The translations under genes and the position numbers were made by a program. The notes under the pieces are model-generated. The model did no database searches. It was not told the origin of the DNA and saw nothing but the letters and a program-made list of their open reading frames with translations. 64,000 nucleotides of DNA from Acidipropionibacterium jensenii DSM 20535 (GTDB lineage: Bacteria; Actinomycetota; Actinomycetes; Propionibacteriales; Propionibacteriaceae), in NCBI RefSeq assembly GCF_000425285.1, contig NZ_AUDD01000002.1, positions 124,001 to 188,000 of the forward strand, written 5' to 3'. How positions within the stretch are numbered: position 1 is the first letter of the stretch; every line of letters starts with the position of its first letter. Below, piece after piece: positions 26,793 through 36,316 of this stretch.

Positions 26793-27442
26793 GGGGCCAC
26801 GATGCCATCGAGGTCCGACAGTTCCTCCGAGATGCCCAGCAGCGGTGCGAGCCGGTGCCGGATCGCCGCGGCGATCGACTCGCGGGAGTCGCGGGCCGCC
26901 AGCACCAGGTAGTGCTCGGGATCGGTGCCGGCGAGCCTCAGGAACTCGGCGCGGACGCGTCGGTGGAAGTCGAGGCTCTCGGCCTCCAGCCGGTCCTTGT
27001 CGACGATCTTGGCGGTCGTCTCGGCGGGGTCGGCGTCCAGCAGGATGGTGAGATCGGGGCGCAGCCCGTCGGTCGCCCAGCGGGCCAGCGAGGCGATCTC
27101 ACCAGCCTCCAGCACCCTTCCGGCGCCCTGGTAGGCCAGCGTGGAGTCGACATACCGGTCGCAGATCACCATCTGGCCGCGGGACAGCGCCGGGCGCACC
27201 ACCTCGTCCAGGTGCTGGGCCCGGTCGGCGTTGTAGAGCAGCGCCTCGGCCTTGGGACTGATCGCCCCGGAGGCCGGGTCGAGGAGCAGGCTGCGGATCC
27301 TGGCGCCGACCGCGGTGTCCCCCGGCTCGCGGGTGAGCAGATGGCTGACGCCGGCGCGGTCCAGCCAGCGGTCCAGACAGCGGGCCTGGGTGGTCTTGCC
27401 CACCGAGTCGCCGCCCTCCAGGACCACGAAGAGGCCGGTCAC
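26789..27442 (-). CDS. tmk: Thymidylate kinase
   Basis: 217-residue kinase converting dTMP to dTDP in the cytosol. Walker A is EGGDSVGKTTQA near the N-terminus; the DR(Y/H) motif is DRYVDSTLAYQGAGR, binding dTMP. The LID region follows LDADPAET. Start is GTG 27442, overlapping the stop of the upstream gene as GTGA, and its own stop overlaps holB. One residue of note is the GDS where many have GLDGAGK (here EGGDSVGKT), which is common in actinobacteria. Essential gene, strong call. Confidence 0.96.
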   Translation of the reverse strand: MTGLFVVLEGGDSVGKTTQARCLDRWLDRAGVSHLLTREPGDTAVGARIRSLLLDPASGAISPKAEALLYNADRAQHLDEVVRPALSRGQMVICDRYVDSTLAYQGAGRVLEAGEIASLARWATDGLRPDLTILLDADPAETTAKIVDKDRLEAESLDFHRRVRAEFLRLAGTDPEHYLVLAARDSRESIAAAIRHRLAPLLGISEELSDLDGIVAP

Positions 27443-28953
27443 GGGGTGACCGCCTTGAGGAGCTTGGCGCGACGATGGGGCCAGTCGATGACGAACTGGC
27501 GCCGGGCCCTGGCGGTGCTCACCAGCCGGCGCTCCAGTCGGCGTCCCTCCTCGAAGGCCTGACCCGGGGTGAGCAGGGCGACCTCCTCGGGGGTGGGCCC
27601 CTCGTTGACCGACCCGGTTCCGGCCAGCACCCGGTGGAGCCTGCCGAGCCGGTGGGCGACCTTCGCGGCCCGCTTCGACTCCTTGAGGGTCGAGGCCAGC
27701 GCGGTGGTCACATCGGTGCAGCGGCGGGCGCGAGCCCAGCCGTGGTCGGAGTCGGCCTCCAACCGGTCGCACAGCCGCACCACCTGGGAGACGCCGCGCC
27801 GGACCATCGCGGTGAGCACCGGGCGGGCCGGGGTGGTGCCGTCGCAGGTGAGCTTCGGGGCGCGCACCGCCACCACCATCATGGTGAGCAGGGAGTAGTA
27901 GCTCTCGGGCATCCGGTGCACCGTGATCCGGTCGGTGTCGAGCTCGCGGACCTTGTCCAGCAGCAGGGTCGCCTCCTGCACCCAGCGCGGTTCCAGCAGC
28001 TCCGACAGGCCGTCGATCACGGTGCCGAGGGCGCCCAGCGCCTCCAGCAGGGAGTCGATCCTGCCGTGCCGGTCGTCGTGGATGCCCATCGTGGTGACCG
28101 TCACCGGGTCGGCCCCCAGGTCCAGCAGCTCGTCGGGGACCGGCCGGTCGGGCAGGACGCCGGGCTCCCGGGAGTGGGCGATGAGGTGGGCCGCGGTTCC
28201 CGAGTGCAACCCCATTCCGGTGCTGCGGGCCGTCAGGTCGGCCTCGATCACGGCCCGCAGGCAGTGCGCGAAGCGGTTGATGACGAACCCCTCGAGGGTG
28301 CCCGCCACATTCGGCGGCACCGCCCGCGGGAAGTCGGGAAGGGCTCCGATCCGCGGGCCGAGCCGCTCGAGGGTGGAGGGCAGCACGGTCACCTGGGTGC
28401 CCCCCAGGGCGATCACCCGGCTGGCCACCCAGTCGCGCAGCCGCGGGCTCATGTCGGCGGTCGGGGTGAGGGTGATCTCACGGGCCCGGCTGACGGTGAC
28501 GCCCGAGCGGGTCACGGTGATCCGGTCGTCGCGGATCTCGGCCAGCGCGGCGCCTCCGGGGCCCACCAGGCTCATCTCCCGGCGATCGCAGCGCAGCGCC
28601 GCCGAGGGGGACAGCGGGGCGCCGCGAAGGAAGGGTTTGATGAGACATCGGAAGTCCAGCGGCAGTTCGCCGGCTCCGTCCAGGGTCACCGAGCAGTCCT
28701 GCGGGAGCCAGGGCCCCCAACCCGGGGAGTCCATGTACCACTCGCCGAGGGAGTCGACGACCCGGTGGGCGAGCACCACCCCGGAGCGCAGCAGTCGGTG
28801 ATCGGTGGAGTCCAGCAGGGTGACGTCGCTGCGCAGGGACTTCGCGGGATTGCCGGAGGTCAGCTTCGCCACCCCCAGGTCCGGGTTGACGAGCAACGGG
28901 GGATCGGCCGCCCATGCCATCTCGAACAGCATGGGATCTCGCAGCGACGCCAT
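27439..28953 (-). CDS. CYTH/CHAD-like protein of unknown function coupled to tmk
   Basis: 504 residues. The first 200 resemble a degenerate CYTH (triphosphate tunnel) domain: the pattern TLLDSTDHRLLRSGVVLAHR, a tryptophan-rich strand GEWYMDSPGWGPW, and paired strands near 130-160, but the ExExK signature is not visible. The last 280 look helical with CHAD-like features (basic residues, RLGRLHRVL, final W-P-H-R-R motif). Start ATG 28953 follows AGGAGG with 7-nt spacing. Its stop overlaps tmk (GTGA). The domain assignment is inferred by eye; a search could show otherwise. Confidence 0.62.
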   Translation of the reverse strand: MASLRDPMLFEMAWAADPPLLVNPDLGVAKLTSGNPAKSLRSDVTLLDSTDHRLLRSGVVLAHRVVDSLGEWYMDSPGWGPWLPQDCSVTLDGAGELPLDFRCLIKPFLRGAPLSPSAALRCDRREMSLVGPGGAALAEIRDDRITVTRSGVTVSRAREITLTPTADMSPRLRDWVASRVIALGGTQVTVLPSTLERLGPRIGALPDFPRAVPPNVAGTLEGFVINRFAHCLRAVIEADLTARSTGMGLHSGTAAHLIAHSREPGVLPDRPVPDELLDLGADPVTVTTMGIHDDRHGRIDSLLEALGALGTVIDGLSELLEPRWVQEATLLLDKVRELDTDRITVHRMPESYYSLLTMMVVAVRAPKLTCDGTTPARPVLTAMVRRGVSQVVRLCDRLEADSDHGWARARRCTDVTTALASTLKESKRAAKVAHRLGRLHRVLAGTGSVNEGPTPEEVALLTPGQAFEEGRRLERRLVSTARARRQFVIDWPHRRAKLLKAVTP

Positions 28954-28999
28954 CACTCCACCTCCTGGACGGTTGTGCCGAGCACTCTATGCGGTGGCG

Positions 29000-31912
29000 T
29001 CAGGCCGAGGCACCGGAGGCAGACGCCGGCTTGCCCGTCGCCTTCTTCGGAGTCGCCTTCTTCGGGGCGGCCTTCTTGGGAGCTGCCTTCTTGGCGGACG
29101 ACGTCGCCGTGGAGGACGTGGCCGTCGACTTGGCGGCCGTCTTCCTGGTGGTGGACTTCTTGGCGGTGGTCTTCCTGGTGGTCTTGCGGGTGGTGCGCCG
29201 ACGGGTGCTCGGCCCCTTCGCCCTCTTCTCGGCGATCAGCTCCTGGGCCCGCTCGGCGGTGATCTCCTCGACCGAGTCGTCCTTGCGCAGGGTGGCGTTG
29301 GTCTCGCCGTCGGTGACATAGGGGCCGAACCGGCCGTCCTTGACGACGATCGGCTTGCCGGAGGTCGGGTCCTCCCCCAGCTCCTTGAGGGGCGGCTTGG
29401 CCGCGGCCCGTCCGCGCTGCTTGGGCTGGGAGTAGATCTGCTCGGCCTGCTCGAGGGTGATCGAGAAGATCTGGTCCTCGCTGGTGAGGGACCGCGAGTC
29501 GGTGCCCTTCTTGAGGTAGGGGCCGTAGCGACCGTTCTGGGCGGTGATCTCGGTGCCCTCGGCGTCGGCACCGACCACCCTGGGCAGCGACAGCAGCTTG
29601 AGCGCGTCCTCCAGGGTGACCGTCGACAGGTCCATCGACCGGAACAGCGAGGCGGTGCGCGGCTTGACCTTCTTCGCCTTCAACCTGCCCTTCCCCTTGC
29701 CGGAGACGGTGGCGGGGGCGTCGGTGGCGGGCTCCTCCAGCACCTCGGTGACGTAGGGGCCGAAGCGGCCGTTGCGGGCCACGATCATGGTGTGGGTGTG
29801 GGGGTCCAGGCCGAGCTCGCGCTCCTCGCCGTTCGGGGAGGCCAGCAGCTCGCGGGCCTTGGCCACGGTGAGCTCGTCGGGGGGCAGCTCGTCGTCGACA
29901 TTGGCACGGGTGCCCTCGGCGTCCTCCACATAGGTGCCGTACCGTCCGACCCGCACGACGATGCCGGAGTCCTCGGCGCCGACCGGGAAGGTGGACACCG
30001 CGCGGGCGTCGATGTCGCCGAGCTCGCTGACCAGTCGGTGCAGCCCCTCGTGGCCGTCGGCCGGCGCCGAGGAACCGGAGTCACCGGAGACGCCGGCCTC
30101 AGCAGAACTGTCAGAACCGGCGGGACCGTCGCCGTAGTAGAAGTTCGACAGCACCTCGACCCTCTTGGCATTGCCCTGGGCGATCTGGTCGAGGGTCTCC
30201 TCCATGTCGGCGGTGAACTGGTAGTCCACCAGGTTGGAGAAGTGACCCTCCAGCAGCCGGGTGACGGCGAAGGCCAGCCAGGTCGGGACCAGCGCCTGAC
30301 CCTTCTTGAACACGTAGTCGCGGCTGGTGATGGTGCGGATGATCGAGGCGTAGGTGGAGGGTCGGCCGATCTCCAGCTCCTCGAGCTTGGCCACCAGGCT
30401 GGGCTCGGTGTAGCGGGCCGGGGGCCGGGTGTCGTGACCGGAGGCGAGCACCTCGGAGCAGCCCAGGGCCTGGTCGCGGTGCAGCTGGGGAAGCCGGGAC
30501 TGGGCGTCGTCGGAGGACCCCTCGTCGACAGACTCGACATAGGCGCGCAGGAATCCGTGGAAGGTGATCGTGCGCCCCGAGGCGGTGAATCCCGCCCGGG
30601 TGACGTCGCCGCCGGGGATCGCCACCGGGGCGGCCGGCACGGCGTCGATGCCGACGCTGAGGGTCTCCCCCTTGGCGTCGGCCATCTGGGAGGCGATGGT
30701 GCGCATCCAGACCAGCTCGTAGAGCCGGAACCGGTCGCCGGTCAGTCCGGTCTGGGCCGGCACCCGGAAGTGGTCGCCGGCCGGCCGGATCGCCTCGTGG
30801 GCCTCCTGGGCGTTCTTGACCTTGGAGGCGTAGACGCGCGGCTTGTCGGGGACGTGGTCGCGGCCGTAGAGCTCGATGGCCTGGCTGCGGGCGGCCCCGA
30901 TGGCCTCCTGGGACAGCGCCACCGAGTCGGTACGCATGTAGGTGATGTAGCCGCCCTCGTAGAGCTCCTGGGCCACCGACATGGTCCGTTGGGAGGTGAA
31001 GCCGAGCTTGCGGCCGGCCTCCTGCTGGAGGGTGGTGGTGCGGAAGGGGGCGTAGGGACGCCGGGTGTAGGGCTTGGCCTCCACCCGGGTGACGGTGAAC
31101 GGGGAGCTCTCCAGGGCCGTTGCCAGGGCGGCGGCCGAGGGCTCGTCGAGACGCCGGACCTCGCCGCGGCCCTTGCCGACCAGCCGGCCGTCGGCGTCGA
31201 AGTCGCGGCCCTGGGCGATCCGGACCCCGTCCAGGGTGGCCAGCCGGGCGCTGAACTCCTCCCGGGAGTCGGTGACCAGGGTGGCGTCCAGATCCCAGTA
31301 GTTGGCGCTGGTGAAGGCGATCCGCTCGCGCTCGCGGTCGACCACCAGGCGGGTCGCCACCGACTGCACGCGGCCCGCCGACAGCCTCGGCATGACCTTC
31401 TTCCACAGCACCGGGGAGACCTCGTAGCCGTAGAGCCGGTCGAGGATCCGGCGGGTCTCCTGGGCGTCGACCAGGTCGGTGTCGAGTTCGCGGGTGTGGG
31501 CCACCGCGTCGGTGATGGCCTTCTCGGTGATCTCGTTGAAGACCATCCGCTTGACCGGGACCTTCGGCTTGAGGACGTCCAGCAGGTGCCAGGCGATGGC
31601 CTCCCCCTCGCGGTCGCCATCGGTGGCGAGCAGGAGTTCGTCGGAGTCCTTCAGCAGGCTCTTGAGCTCGCTGATCGTGGAGCGCTTGTCCGGGGAGACG
31701 ACGTAGATCGGCTTGAAGTCGTGCTCGACGTCGACGCCGGTGCGGGCCCACGGCTGCCCCTTGTACTTGGCGGGCACCTGGGAGGCGCTGGTCGGCAGGT
31801 CGCGGACGTGGCCCTGACTGGCCCGCACCACATACTTCGGGCCCAGATAACCGGCGATCATCGTCGCCTTGTGCGGCGACTCGACAATCACAAGGGTCTT
31901 CGTGGGTGCCAT
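29000..31912 (-). CDS. topA: DNA topoisomerase I (type IA)
   Basis: 970 residues. TOPRIM domain at the N-terminus (LVIVESPHKA, metal ligands in ATDGDREGEAIAW), then the gate domains with the catalytic tyrosine at about 325 in ITYMRTDSV. No C-terminal zinc fingers are present; four Topo-C-type repeats each with GRYGPY or GRFGPY follow, then a Lys/Thr/Ala-rich tail of about 75 residues, which aids processivity in mycobacterial TopA. ATG 31912 has GGAAGG upstream. It relaxes negative supercoils and is essential in actinobacteria. Confidence 0.97.
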   Translation of the reverse strand: MAPTKTLVIVESPHKATMIAGYLGPKYVVRASQGHVRDLPTSASQVPAKYKGQPWARTGVDVEHDFKPIYVVSPDKRSTISELKSLLKDSDELLLATDGDREGEAIAWHLLDVLKPKVPVKRMVFNEITEKAITDAVAHTRELDTDLVDAQETRRILDRLYGYEVSPVLWKKVMPRLSAGRVQSVATRLVVDRERERIAFTSANYWDLDATLVTDSREEFSARLATLDGVRIAQGRDFDADGRLVGKGRGEVRRLDEPSAAALATALESSPFTVTRVEAKPYTRRPYAPFRTTTLQQEAGRKLGFTSQRTMSVAQELYEGGYITYMRTDSVALSQEAIGAARSQAIELYGRDHVPDKPRVYASKVKNAQEAHEAIRPAGDHFRVPAQTGLTGDRFRLYELVWMRTIASQMADAKGETLSVGIDAVPAAPVAIPGGDVTRAGFTASGRTITFHGFLRAYVESVDEGSSDDAQSRLPQLHRDQALGCSEVLASGHDTRPPARYTEPSLVAKLEELEIGRPSTYASIIRTITSRDYVFKKGQALVPTWLAFAVTRLLEGHFSNLVDYQFTADMEETLDQIAQGNAKRVEVLSNFYYGDGPAGSDSSAEAGVSGDSGSSAPADGHEGLHRLVSELGDIDARAVSTFPVGAEDSGIVVRVGRYGTYVEDAEGTRANVDDELPPDELTVAKARELLASPNGEERELGLDPHTHTMIVARNGRFGPYVTEVLEEPATDAPATVSGKGKGRLKAKKVKPRTASLFRSMDLSTVTLEDALKLLSLPRVVGADAEGTEITAQNGRYGPYLKKGTDSRSLTSEDQIFSITLEQAEQIYSQPKQRGRAAAKPPLKELGEDPTSGKPIVVKDGRFGPYVTDGETNATLRKDDSVEEITAERAQELIAEKRAKGPSTRRRTTRKTTRKTTAKKSTTRKTAAKSTATSSTATSSAKKAAPKKAAPKKATPKKATGKPASASGASA

Positions 31913-32059
31913 CTCAACCTTCCGTAGGACGTCGCGCGTCCCGTCTCATGCTCTCCCCGGCGCTCCGGGGTGACGTTCGACATGTATACAACGCATTTGC
32001 GCGCTCACGGTAACAGTGTCATGTCGGACGCCACCCCGCAGTCGGGGGGCGGAAGGGGC
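31913..32059 (-). promoter_or_regulatory. topA leader and promoter region
   Basis: 147 bp containing an AT-rich TATAC patch (31983-31989) that could be the -10 of topA and a GC hairpin CCCCGG-CGCT-CCGGGG at 31955-31970 in the predicted leader, about 45 nt before the ATG. Supercoiling control of topA promoters is general knowledge; not shown here. Confidence 0.4.
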
Positions 32060-32353
32060 TCAGGCGAGCCGTGCCAGCTTCACCTTCCAGGCGTCCGGAC
32101 CCTCCTGGAGGTAGGAGACCGCCAGGCTGTCGCCGTTGATCTGCTGGAGCTGGTTGAGCAGCGGCAGCGGGTTGTGCGGGGCGACGATCACCATGGCCGA
32201 CCCGGGGGCGACCTGGGAGAAGGCGCCGATCACCGATCCGTGCCGGATGGCGTGCGGAATGGTCCGCACGTCGAGCTCGGGCAGGCCGTCGTCCTGCTCG
32301 CCGCAGGAGCAGTGGTGGGTCTCGGTGATCGGAATATCGGTGTGGTCGGTCAT
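32060..32353 (-). CDS. DUF2249 domain protein
   Basis: 97-residue small protein of the DUF2249 fold, related to TusA-like sulfur-carrier folds: LDVRTIPHAIRHG, then the hydrophobic loop APHNPLPLLNQL and GDSLAVSYLQEGPDAWKVKL. An N-terminal ETHHCSCGEQ stretch provides His and Cys ligands. Such genes often lie with nitric oxide or respiratory regulators; no such neighbour is seen. ATG 32353 has AAAGGA upstream. It is a short independent gene between topA and the methyltransferase gene. Confidence 0.85.
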   Translation of the reverse strand: MTDHTDIPITETHHCSCGEQDDGLPELDVRTIPHAIRHGSVIGAFSQVAPGSAMVIVAPHNPLPLLNQLQQINGDSLAVSYLQEGPDAWKVKLARLA

Positions 32354-32404
32354 GGCTCATTCCTTTATTGAGGATCAGATCGCCGAAATCATAACAGGGT
32401 CCGC

Positions 32405-33904
32405 TCAGGACCTCTCGAGGATCCCCTCGCGCAGCGCGGTGCGCACCGGGCCGAGGGTCTGGGCGGCGGCCGCCGACGGATCGACCGCCAGGATCCGGGC
32501 CACCGCCGAGATGATCGTGCCCAGTGCCATCTCCCCGTCGCAGGCTCCCAGCACCCCGCCGAGCAGGGTGTCGACCTCCATCGCCCGGCGCAGCCCGGAC
32601 CGCTGCCGGTAGACGATGTGCTCGGGGTCGGCGGCACCGGGACGGCCGGTGGACTCGGCGACCACGTCCTCACGGACCTGCCAGTGGCCGGCCAGCAGGT
32701 CCTCGTCGTCGAGCAGGGAGTCGTCGACCCCCTCTCGTCGTGCCCCCACCGCCACGCCGACCGGCTGCTGGATCGCCCACGGCCACTCCTCGAAGGACAG
32801 GTCGGGGGTGTCGCGACCGGCAGCGGTGAGGGTCAGCCAGCCCATCGACACCCCGCTGATCCCCAGCTCGCCGAAGTAGTCGAGCCACTCCTGGTAGCGG
32901 GGGCGCCACTGCGCCGAGCCGTCCAGGCCGGCGTCGGTCAGCCAGGTCTCGATGTACTCGTGGACGTCCAGGTGCTCGCGTTCCACCGCCCACAGGTCGC
33001 AGCCGGCGCCGGCCACCCAGTCGGTCAGCCGGTCCTGCCAGGGCTGGTCGCCGATCTGCGCCCAGTTGGCCAGGATCTGGGCGGTGCCGCCGGGATTGAG
33101 CCGCCCGGGGGCGCCGCGCAGGACGGCCTCGACCAGCCCGTCCCCGGCGAATCCGGCCTCCCGGTAGACCAGCCGTTCGGCATCGGAGCGAGGCGGGCTC
33201 ATGACATAGGGCGGATTGGAGACGATGAGATCGAATCGCTGGTCGACCGGGTCGTAGAGGGGTCCCTCGCGCAGCGCGACCGCAGAGCCGTCGGTGGTCT
33301 CCGCCCCGGACAGCGCCAGGGACAGCTCGGCCATCGCCAGGGCCCGCGGGTTGATGTCGGTGGCGACCACCCGGTCGGCGTGCCGGGCCAGGTGCAGGGA
33401 CTGCACCCCGCACCCGCAACCCAGGTCCAGGGCCGACCCGACCGGTCTCCGCGACGTCATCTGGGCCAGCGAGGTCGACGCCGGGGAGACCCCCAGCACG
33501 TAGTCGGGGCGGGTCACGGTGACGACCTTGTCCAGTCCCGGGGCGAGATCGGAGACCACCCAGCCGGCGGCCCCGTCGTCGGGCGAGTCGTAGGGCCGGA
33601 TGTCGATCGCGGCCCGGGCCCAGTCGTCCTCGACCGCCACGATGCCGGCTGTCACCAGGTCGTCCAGGGGCAGTGCGGACAGCTGGGTGACGGGGACCGG
33701 GCAGCGCAGCAGCCACAGCCGCACGGTCGCGGCGAGGGGGTCGTCGCGACTGCCCAGGGAGGTCTGGGCGGCCACCGTGGTGTTGCGGCCCAGACCGCGC
33801 TGGCCCACCTCCCCGATGGCCTCCAGGATGGCGTCGGTGCGGTAGTCGATCCGCTCGAGACTGTCCCTGAGGCGGTTGACGGCGTCGGTGTCCAGCAGAG
33901 TCAT
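32405..33904 (-). CDS. Class I SAM-dependent methyltransferase (NPPY type)
   Basis: 499 residues. A Rossmann SAM-binding core starts near 165 with ALDLGCGCGVQSL and an ATDINPRALAM second motif; the SNPPYVMSP catalytic motif near 235 marks N-methylation of glutamine or nucleobases. An N-terminal domain (about 1-150) resembles the substrate module of rRNA and release-factor methyltransferases; a C-terminal region of about 190 residues is unusual. The family (DUF7059/DUF7782) is known in actinobacteria but its target is not. Upstream is the divergent helicase gene; CACACT lies 7 nt before the ATG. Confidence 0.85.
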   Translation of the reverse strand: MTLLDTDAVNRLRDSLERIDYRTDAILEAIGEVGQRGLGRNTTVAAQTSLGSRDDPLAATVRLWLLRCPVPVTQLSALPLDDLVTAGIVAVEDDWARAAIDIRPYDSPDDGAAGWVVSDLAPGLDKVVTVTRPDYVLGVSPASTSLAQMTSRRPVGSALDLGCGCGVQSLHLARHADRVVATDINPRALAMAELSLALSGAETTDGSAVALREGPLYDPVDQRFDLIVSNPPYVMSPPRSDAERLVYREAGFAGDGLVEAVLRGAPGRLNPGGTAQILANWAQIGDQPWQDRLTDWVAGAGCDLWAVEREHLDVHEYIETWLTDAGLDGSAQWRPRYQEWLDYFGELGISGVSMGWLTLTAAGRDTPDLSFEEWPWAIQQPVGVAVGARREGVDDSLLDDEDLLAGHWQVREDVVAESTGRPGAADPEHIVYRQRSGLRRAMEVDTLLGGVLGACDGEMALGTIISAVARILAVDPSAAAAQTLGPVRTALREGILERS

Positions 33905-33996
33905 GGCCCCCAGTGTGCCAACGACCGCGGGGATCCGGGTGCCGGGTGACCGTCGGGACGGGGTGACTGTCGGGGCGGGGTGGCAGTCTTGGCCGC

Positions 33997-36300
33997 GTGG
34001 CAGTTCCGGGGTGGATGAGCGGTGCGGAGGTGGTGCACATCGACCACCGCGACGCGATGGCCGGGCGCACCACCCGGTGGCCCCAGTGGCTGCCCGCCGA
34101 CGTCGTCTCCTCGATCGAGGCGAGCGGGATCCCCCGGCCGTGGCTCCATCAGTGCGCCCTGGCCGAGCTGGCCTTCAGCGGCCACCACTGCGCGATCTGC
34201 ACCTCGACGGCCTCCGGCAAGACGCTGGCCTACCTGCTGCCGGTGATGGCGGCCACCGCCTCGGTGTCCCCCGTTCAGGGGACACCCGCTCTCGACGGCG
34301 TCCCCTGGGGCGGCGCGCCCGGGGCGCCGCTGCGCGAGCCGCTGGTGACCCGGCGCCGTCGCACCGCCCTGTACCTGGCGCCGACCAAGGCCCTGGCCCA
34401 CGACCAGTGGCGGGTGTGCCGCGAGATCGGGCCCGACGGCTGGCCGGTGGCCACCCTGGACGGGGACTCCGACCAGGCCGAGCGGCGGTTCGCCCGCGAC
34501 GAGGCCGGCTACGTCCTCACCAATCCCGACATGCTGCACCGCTCGGTGCTGCCGAATCACTCCCGCTGGAGGGCTCTGCTGGGCGGGCTGAGCTATGTCG
34601 TGGTCGACGAGGCCCACCGCTACCGCGGCGTGTTCGGGGCCCACGTCGCCCAGGTGCTGCGCAGGCTGCGTCGGCTGTGCCGGATGTACGGCGCCGATCC
34701 GGTCTTCATCCTGTCCAGCGCCACCGCCACCAATGCGGCCGAGGCCGGCCGGCGTCTCGTCGGCGTCCCCGCGATGGAGGTGGTGGACGCCGACTCCTCG
34801 CCTCATCCGGCCCGCGATGTCGTGCTGTGGCAGCCGGCCGACTCCACCACCGTCGACGCGGCGCGACTGGTGGCCGCGCTGGCCGACGACCGGCGTCAGA
34901 CGATCTGCTTCGTCGCCTCCCGGGCACTGGCGGAGGTGATCGCGGTCAACGCCCAGGACCGGGTGACCAGCGGCGCGGTCATCGCCTCCTACCGTTCCGG
35001 GTATCTGCCCCAGGACCGGCGCAGGATCGAGGCGGGTCTTCAGGACGGCTCGATCCGGGCGGTGGTGGCCACCAATGCGCTGGAGCTGGGGGTCGACGTC
35101 TCCGGGATGGACGCCGTGGTCATCGTGGGCTACCCGGGACGTCTCTCGGTGCTGTGGCAGCAGGCCGGTCGTGCCGGTCGGGCCGGCCATGACGCCCTGG
35201 TCGTGGTGCTGGCCAGGGAGGACCCGTTGGACCAGTACCTCTTCAGCCATCCCGATCTGATCTTCTCTCGGTCGGTCGAGACCACCGTCCTGCACCCGGA
35301 CAATCCCTATGTGATGGGACCGCACCTGGCCGCGGCGGCCCAGGAGGGGTGCCTGACGCCGGCCGATGAGCAGATCTACGGGACGGCGCTGCGTCCGGTG
35401 GCCGATCTCCTGGTGTCCCAGAAGGTGCTGCGCAGGCGGGGGCAGCGGCTGTTCTGGACGCGTCCCGACAGGGCCGTGGACGCCATCGATCTGAGGTCGA
35501 TGGGGGGACCGGGGATCGACGTCATCGACCGGACCACCGGCCGGGTGATCGGGGTGGTCGACGAGCGGGCCGGGGACCGGACGGTCCACCCGGGGGCCGT
35601 CTATCTCCTCCAGGGGGAGCAGTGGCTGGTCGACGAGTACCTGCCCGAGGAGCACCAGGCGCTGGTGCACCGGGACCTGCCCGGCTACTGGACCCAGCCC
35701 CAGTCGGCCTCCACCGTGCACATCGTCGACGAGGTTGAGCGCCGGGGGTTCGGCCCCGGATACGTGGCGACCGGGGATGTCGAACTCACCGAACAGGTGA
35801 TCGGCTACCTTCGCCGCGACGAGATCAGCAACGAGGTGTGGGACTCCACCGCCCTCGAGATGCCCGTCCACACGATGGTCACCCAGGCCTGCTGGTTCGT
35901 GGTCCCCGACCCGGTGGTGGACCGGTTGGGGCTCAGCGCCGTGGCCCTGGCCGGGGCGGCCCACGGCACCGAGCACACCGCGATCGGGATCCTGCCGGCC
36001 TTCGCCCCCTGCGACCGGTGGGACATCGGCGGGGTGTCCACCGCGCTGCTGGCCGACACCGGGGCGTGCACCATCGTCATCCACGACGGCCAGGCCGGCG
36101 GCGCCGGGTTCGCCCGGTCCGGCTACGAGCAGGCCGAGCGGTGGTGGCACGCCACCTCCCGGCGGCTCCTCGAGTGCCCCTGCGAGTCCGGGTGCCCGTC
36201 CTGCGTGGTCTCGCCGAAGTGCGGAAACGCGAATCAGATGCTGGACAAGGGGTCGGCCCGTCTGCTGGCCTCCGCGATGGACCCGCTGGGCGGCCAGTGA
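33997..36300 (+). CDS. mrfA: DEAH-box helicase with DUF1998 domain, MrfA-like
   Basis: 767 residues. Superfamily 2 helicase with P-loop TSTASGKTLAY (about 70), DEAH in VVDEAHRYRG (about 205), SSAT motif and QQAGRAGRAG motif VI (about 390). The C-terminal DUF1998 domain ends with four close cysteines (CPCESGCPSC) plus CG, as in Bacillus MrfA (mitomycin repair factor A), a 3'-5' helicase for DNA crosslink or alkylation repair. GTG 33997 is taken, with ATG 34015 possible. It is divergent from the methyltransferase gene and convergent with an ATPase gene 16 nt away. Confidence 0.92.
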   Translation: MAVPGWMSGAEVVHIDHRDAMAGRTTRWPQWLPADVVSSIEASGIPRPWLHQCALAELAFSGHHCAICTSTASGKTLAYLLPVMAATASVSPVQGTPALDGVPWGGAPGAPLREPLVTRRRRTALYLAPTKALAHDQWRVCREIGPDGWPVATLDGDSDQAERRFARDEAGYVLTNPDMLHRSVLPNHSRWRALLGGLSYVVVDEAHRYRGVFGAHVAQVLRRLRRLCRMYGADPVFILSSATATNAAEAGRRLVGVPAMEVVDADSSPHPARDVVLWQPADSTTVDAARLVAALADDRRQTICFVASRALAEVIAVNAQDRVTSGAVIASYRSGYLPQDRRRIEAGLQDGSIRAVVATNALELGVDVSGMDAVVIVGYPGRLSVLWQQAGRAGRAGHDALVVVLAREDPLDQYLFSHPDLIFSRSVETTVLHPDNPYVMGPHLAAAAQEGCLTPADEQIYGTALRPVADLLVSQKVLRRRGQRLFWTRPDRAVDAIDLRSMGGPGIDVIDRTTGRVIGVVDERAGDRTVHPGAVYLLQGEQWLVDEYLPEEHQALVHRDLPGYWTQPQSASTVHIVDEVERRGFGPGYVATGDVELTEQVIGYLRRDEISNEVWDSTALEMPVHTMVTQACWFVVPDPVVDRLGLSAVALAGAAHGTEHTAIGILPAFAPCDRWDIGGVSTALLADTGACTIVIHDGQAGGAGFARSGYEQAERWWHATSRRLLECPCESGCPSCVVSPKCGNANQMLDKGSARLLASAMDPLGGQ

Positions 36301-36316
36301 CGGGCCCGGAGCCCGC

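Noticed and set aside
33901-36150. 749-residue minus-strand frame
   Set aside because: Antisense to the helicase, which has all helicase motifs in order.
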